A stretch of 27,071 nucleotides of DNA from CAG-273 sp051891195. GTDB lineage: Bacteria; Bacillota; Clostridia; TANB77; CAG-508. Shown in pieces: positions 24,678 to 27,071 of the stretch (position 1 is its first letter; each line of letters starts with the position of its first letter). The position numbers were made by a program, and so were the translations under genes. The DNA is taken from the NCBI GenBank assembly GCA_051891195.1, contig JBJFEZ010000057.1, positions 1 to 27,071 of the forward strand, written 5' to 3'. The notes beneath the pieces were generated by a model that worked only from the letters and a program-made list of their open reading frames with translations, was not told the DNA's origin and ran no database searches.

Positions 24678-26003
24678 TTATAATATATCCCATATTCCCT
24701 CTACGATACTTTCTATCGTATTATAATCTAAGCTAGCACTAGAATATCCTTTATCTTTTGATGATTCATTAATAGATTTATTTATTTCATCTAATTTCTC
24801 TAATATTTCCTGTACTTGTTCATTTCTTTTTAATTCTTCTTCATTACTCTTATTTTTCTCATAGGAATTTCGTGATTCATAATAATTTACTTTTTCTCTA
24901 TTCTTTAAAGAAAATTGTATTTCTTCAGGAGCCTTGATAATATTCATAACTTCTTCATGTGTACATCTGAATAATGGTATATCCTTTTTTAAAAATATAA
25001 GGTTTCCACAATTTATGTTTTCCAAACAACTACAACCCTCAAAAGCGTTTTCATATATATATGTTGTAACATTTGGTAATATATTTACGGTGTGTAATAG
25101 GCTACAATTTAAAAATGCATGTTTTCCTATACTTGTTCCCAAAACTTCTGCTTGTAAATTTAATCTTTTTAGCATTGTACAATTTTTAAACGCATAATTT
25201 CCAACATCAATACCTTTAGCAACAATATTTATCTCTTCTAATTCATTACAGTTTTCAAATGCACTGCTATCAATATTTACCCTCCCTTTTGTTACAATAT
25301 TTATTTCTTCTAATCTTGAGCAATTTTCAAATGCATTACTATTAATGTTAATGTTACTATACTCTGTCCCTATAATTTTTATTTTCTTTAGGTTTGGTAA
25401 ATTCCCAAAAGCTCTATATTGTATATTCAGATAGTTAGTATTACATATATATAATTCTTCTAATCCCGAGTCAGAAAAAGCATCAGTTTCTATATTTAAT
25501 ATTCCTTCATTAGTGATTATATTTACCCTTTTTAGTGAAGTACACCAAGAAAATGCACCTTTTCCTATTTCTCTCACGCTGCTTGGTAATGTTACTAGCC
25601 ATTCACAATCATCAAACGCATTGTCTCCTATTTTTATTATTCCTTCTGGAAGTTCTATTTTTTGAATTTCTAAATGATAAAATCTAAAAAAGTAAAATGC
25701 ATTTGCTTGTATTTCTCTTAAATTTTTACTAAATGTTATTGTATTACAATGAGCATGACAAAATGCATATTCTCCAATTATGACTACTCCATCATTCATT
25801 ATTATATTGCCAATATCACACTCTCTAAAGGCATCTTTTTCTATAATTTTTACACTATTCGGAATTATTATCTTTTCAGCTATTTTCTTTCTAAAAACTC
25901 CTTCTCCAATTACTGAAACCGTATTTGGTATTTCAATAATCTCATCATTTCCAGTATACTCAGTTAATATACCATTTTTAATTTTAAACTTTTCATTTTC
26001 CAT
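24678..26003 (-). CDS. BspA-like leucine-rich repeat protein without an export signal
   Basis: This is a 441-residue protein. Roughly a dozen LRR_5/BspA-type repeats of about 23 residues span residues 10-345, recognisable as (N/D)AF.(N/D)C..L..I alternating with I..I. strands. A coiled-coil-like charged segment (about 355-410) and a short C-terminal helix follow. BspA-like proteins are usually secreted or surface-attached, but this one starts MENEKFKIKNG with no signal peptide, lipobox or cell-wall anchor, so it is predicted to be cytoplasmic. The repeats would form a binding surface; the ligand is unknown. It lies between the acetyltransferase gene (51 nt upstream) and the nuclease gene. Confidence 0.85.
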   Translation of the reverse strand: MENEKFKIKNGILTEYTGNDEIIEIPNTVSVIGEGVFRKKIAEKIIIPNSVKIIEKDAFRECDIGNIIMNDGVVIIGEYAFCHAHCNTITFSKNLREIQANAFYFFRFYHLEIQKIELPEGIIKIGDNAFDDCEWLVTLPSSVREIGKGAFSWCTSLKRVNIITNEGILNIETDAFSDSGLEELYICNTNYLNIQYRAFGNLPNLKKIKIIGTEYSNININSNAFENCSRLEEINIVTKGRVNIDSSAFENCNELEEINIVAKGIDVGNYAFKNCTMLKRLNLQAEVLGTSIGKHAFLNCSLLHTVNILPNVTTYIYENAFEGCSCLENINCGNLIFLKKDIPLFRCTHEEVMNIIKAPEEIQFSLKNREKVNYYESRNSYEKNKSNEEELKRNEQVQEILEKLDEINKSINESSKDKGYSSASLDYNTIESIVEGIWDIL

Positions 26004-26054
26004 ATTTTTTGTCCTTTCATTTCTACAATTAAAAAGTTATCATTATTCCACTAT

Positions 26055-26498
26055 TTAAACATTTTCTAAATAAAATTCCATTGGTGTATATCTTATTCCA
26101 TCTGTAATCTTTTCATTATCTGTATTGATAAATCCTAAATGATGATATATTTCTACTGCATAAGGTGATGAATTTACAGTTATTTTTCCAGATGAATTTT
26201 CTAAACAAATCCTTTGAAACAGTTTTTTCCCTATTCCTTTATTTTGTTCTTCACCTTTCACAAAAAATAAAGCAATATGATTTCCATTATTTCTTGTTGC
26301 TATAATTCCTACAAGTTTTTCATTCTTAAATGCACCAAATATTTCTAATTGTTTAATATATTCTTCACTATGTATTGAATTATAAAAACTTTCTATTCCT
26401 TCTTTTGAATAATCTGATCCTTCATATTCTTGAAAAACTTTCCATGCAAGTTCAATAGCTTCGCTATATTGTTCTTTATTTAATTTAATTATTTCCAT
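26055..26498 (-). CDS. GNAT family N-acetyltransferase
   Basis: The 147-residue protein shows the GNAT fold. The acetyl-CoA pyrophosphate-binding loop is VKGEEQNKGIGKKLF (Q..G.G motif, about residues 80-94), followed by the motif B region NSSPYAVEIYHHLGF typical of small-molecule acetyltransferases. The substrate cannot be told from sequence. AAAGGAG precedes the ATG. A remnant of a second acetyltransferase gene lies directly upstream and overlaps the first bases of this gene in another frame. It is the first gene of a probable three-gene unit with the LRR and nuclease genes. Confidence 0.88.
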   Translation of the reverse strand: MEIIKLNKEQYSEAIELAWKVFQEYEGSDYSKEGIESFYNSIHSEEYIKQLEIFGAFKNEKLVGIIATRNNGNHIALFFVKGEEQNKGIGKKLFQRICLENSSGKITVNSSPYAVEIYHHLGFINTDNEKITDGIRYTPMEFYLENV

Positions 26499-26605
26499 TG
26501 ATAGCTCCTTTCAATTACAACTTTAAATCCATAATGTTCAAAAAATTTCTTCTCTCCTAAAAATAGTTTTTTCTTTTTAGAAGTAAAAGTACATATTCCA
26601 TGTGT
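26492..26605 (-). pseudogene. Relic of the 3' part of another GNAT acetyltransferase gene
   Basis: A 38-codon open stretch bounded by stops (TAG at 26606-26608, TAA at 26489-26491) has no start codon. It encodes HGICTF, then KKLFLGEKKFF and EHYGFKVV. This matches the C-terminal part of a common clostridial GNAT family in which HGIC, a Lys-rich loop with FL, and a yGF.VVD motif occur in this order. It has no ribosome site and is not in frame with the intact GNAT gene, so it reads as a decayed fragment. The family match is from memory. Confidence 0.6.
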
Positions 26606-26613
26606 CTATCAGT

Positions 26614-26642
26614 ATAGTATCACTTAATACATTATTTGTATA
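26614..26642 (-). promoter_or_regulatory. Possible promoter of the GNAT-LRR-nuclease unit
   Basis: TATACA (26637-26642) and TACTAT (26614-26619) are 17 bp apart with a TG extension (TGATACTAT). It follows the uvrA terminator and precedes the GNAT relic. Confidence 0.4.
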
Positions 26643-26655
26643 TAGTTTTTATAAA

Positions 26656-26692
26656 AAATAAATATCCGCCCGAAACGGGCGGATATTTATTT
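26656..26692 (-). terminator. Strong terminator downstream of uvrA
   Basis: A perfect 17-bp stem (26656-26672 with 26676-26692) around an AAA loop has the GC-rich core TCCGCCCG. On the minus strand it exits through ATATTTATTTTTTAT. It lies nearly 200 nt past the uvrA stop codon, beyond two tandem repeats. Confidence 0.85.
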
Positions 26693-26790
26693 ATTCACTC
26701 TCTCATTTGTTAGTCGCTCAAAGAGGCGGCGATAAACACATTTATTCACTCTCTCATTTATAAATCGCCAAAGGGGCGGCGATAAACACA
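26691..26790. repeat. Two tandem 50-bp hairpin-bearing repeats
   Basis: Unit A (26691-26740) and unit B (26741-26790) share 18-19 bases at the left end (TTATTCACTCTCTCATTT) and GCGGCGATAAACACA at the right. Between them each has a small GC-rich hairpin with an AAA loop (GCTC-AAA-GAG in A, GCC-AAA-GGGGC in B). The arms change together, so pairing is preserved. Together with the terminator hairpin, three AAA-centred stems lie at roughly 47-50 bp intervals. Confidence 0.75.
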
Positions 26791-26889
26791 TTTATTAAAA
26801 ATAATGCTGTTCTTAATTATTATATTCATAATATCACAAAATATGTTAAGTTGTTAATAATTTTTTATAATTTTGATTGTTTTTCATAA

Positions 26890-27071
26890 CTAATCATCTC
26901 GTTGTAATGTGCTATGTTTCAAGTACTCTGCCGTAATTGTATTCCCATGTTCTACCATTTCCTTTGGAGTACCTTTAAATACAATCCTACCACCCTTAGT
27001 TCCCCCATCTGGTCCAACATCAATAATATAATCTGCAAGTTTCATAACATCCGTATTATGTTCAATAACAA
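26890..27071 (-). CDS. uvrA: UvrA excinuclease ATPase subunit, C-terminal 60 codons
   Basis: Only the 3' end is inside the window; the gene continues past the right edge. The visible residues begin VIEHNTDVMKLADYIIDVGP, then DGGTKGGRIVFKGTP and end TAEYLKHSTLQRDD. This is the standard ending of bacterial UvrA: the H-loop EHN, the invariant DxGP.GG..GG segment and the YL terminus. UvrA recognises DNA damage in nucleotide excision repair together with UvrB. The final few residues are a short variable tail. Downstream, 26791-26889 holds nothing I recognise before the tandem repeats. Confidence 0.93.
   Translation of the reverse strand, partial: VIEHNTDVMKLADYIIDVGPDGGTKGGRIVFKGTPKEMVEHGNTITAEYLKHSTLQRDD

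Noticed and set aside
26691..26790. CRISPR array
   Set aside because: Only two units, the variable segment is about 15 nt and is itself part of a hairpin, and no cas gene is nearby.

Overview
The window comes from a very AT-rich, spore-forming Firmicute of the class Clostridia. This rests on the full eight-gene spoIIIA operon, strong AGGAGG-type ribosome binding sites, the codon bias, and Gram-positive partners such as a WapA/Rhs-like wall protein. I cannot name a genus; an uncultivated low-GC clostridial lineage is an inference. Every gene I can support lies on the minus strand, so transcription runs from high to low coordinates. Genes are described below in that order.

High-coordinate end (27071 to about 22000). 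The window opens inside the 3' end of uvrA. Downstream of it are two 50-bp GC-rich tandem hairpin repeats, a strong terminator, and a decayed fragment of an acetyltransferase gene. An accessory cassette follows: a GNAT acetyltransferase, a cytoplasmic BspA-like leucine-rich repeat protein and a PD-(D/E)XK nuclease. Next is an ECF sigma factor gene, nearly abutting the gene for its zinc-finger, membrane-spanning anti-sigma partner and probably autoregulated.

Middle (21865 to 14555). yebC is closed by a terminator that sits directly against the spoIIIAA-AB-AC-AD-AE-AF-AG-AH operon. This operon encodes the mother-cell ATPase, membrane platform and ring proteins of the forespore feeding-tube channel. 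It ends in a hairpin terminator whose U-tract also forms part of the promoter of the next gene, a 6-phosphofructokinase with a mixed ATP/PPi-type active-site signature. A near-identical terminator/promoter module precedes argS.

Polymorphic toxin locus (14330 to 7440). A consensus-quality sigma-A promoter drives a secreted 1906-residue Rhs/YD-repeat protein with a short variable C-terminal tail, a toxin candidate. It is followed by two paralogous genes for about 150-residue proteins, which are immunity candidates. The second has an in-frame stop followed by 16 more open codons.

Housekeeping end (7291 to 1). argS and a CmpB-type membrane protein gene probably form one unit. Then come glmM (cell-wall precursor synthesis) with an unusual leader, a small three-helix membrane protein gene, and metG with a thymidylate-kinase-like gene. 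A 121-bp palindromic MITE-like element lies between the small membrane protein gene and metG. The 5' part of an unrecognised gene runs off the left edge.

The observations most worth checking are the fused terminator/promoter modules, the glmM leader hairpin that would restore Shine-Dalgarno spacing, the LRR-nuclease cassette, the tandem hairpin repeats, the MITE-like element and the toxin/duplicated-immunity locus.
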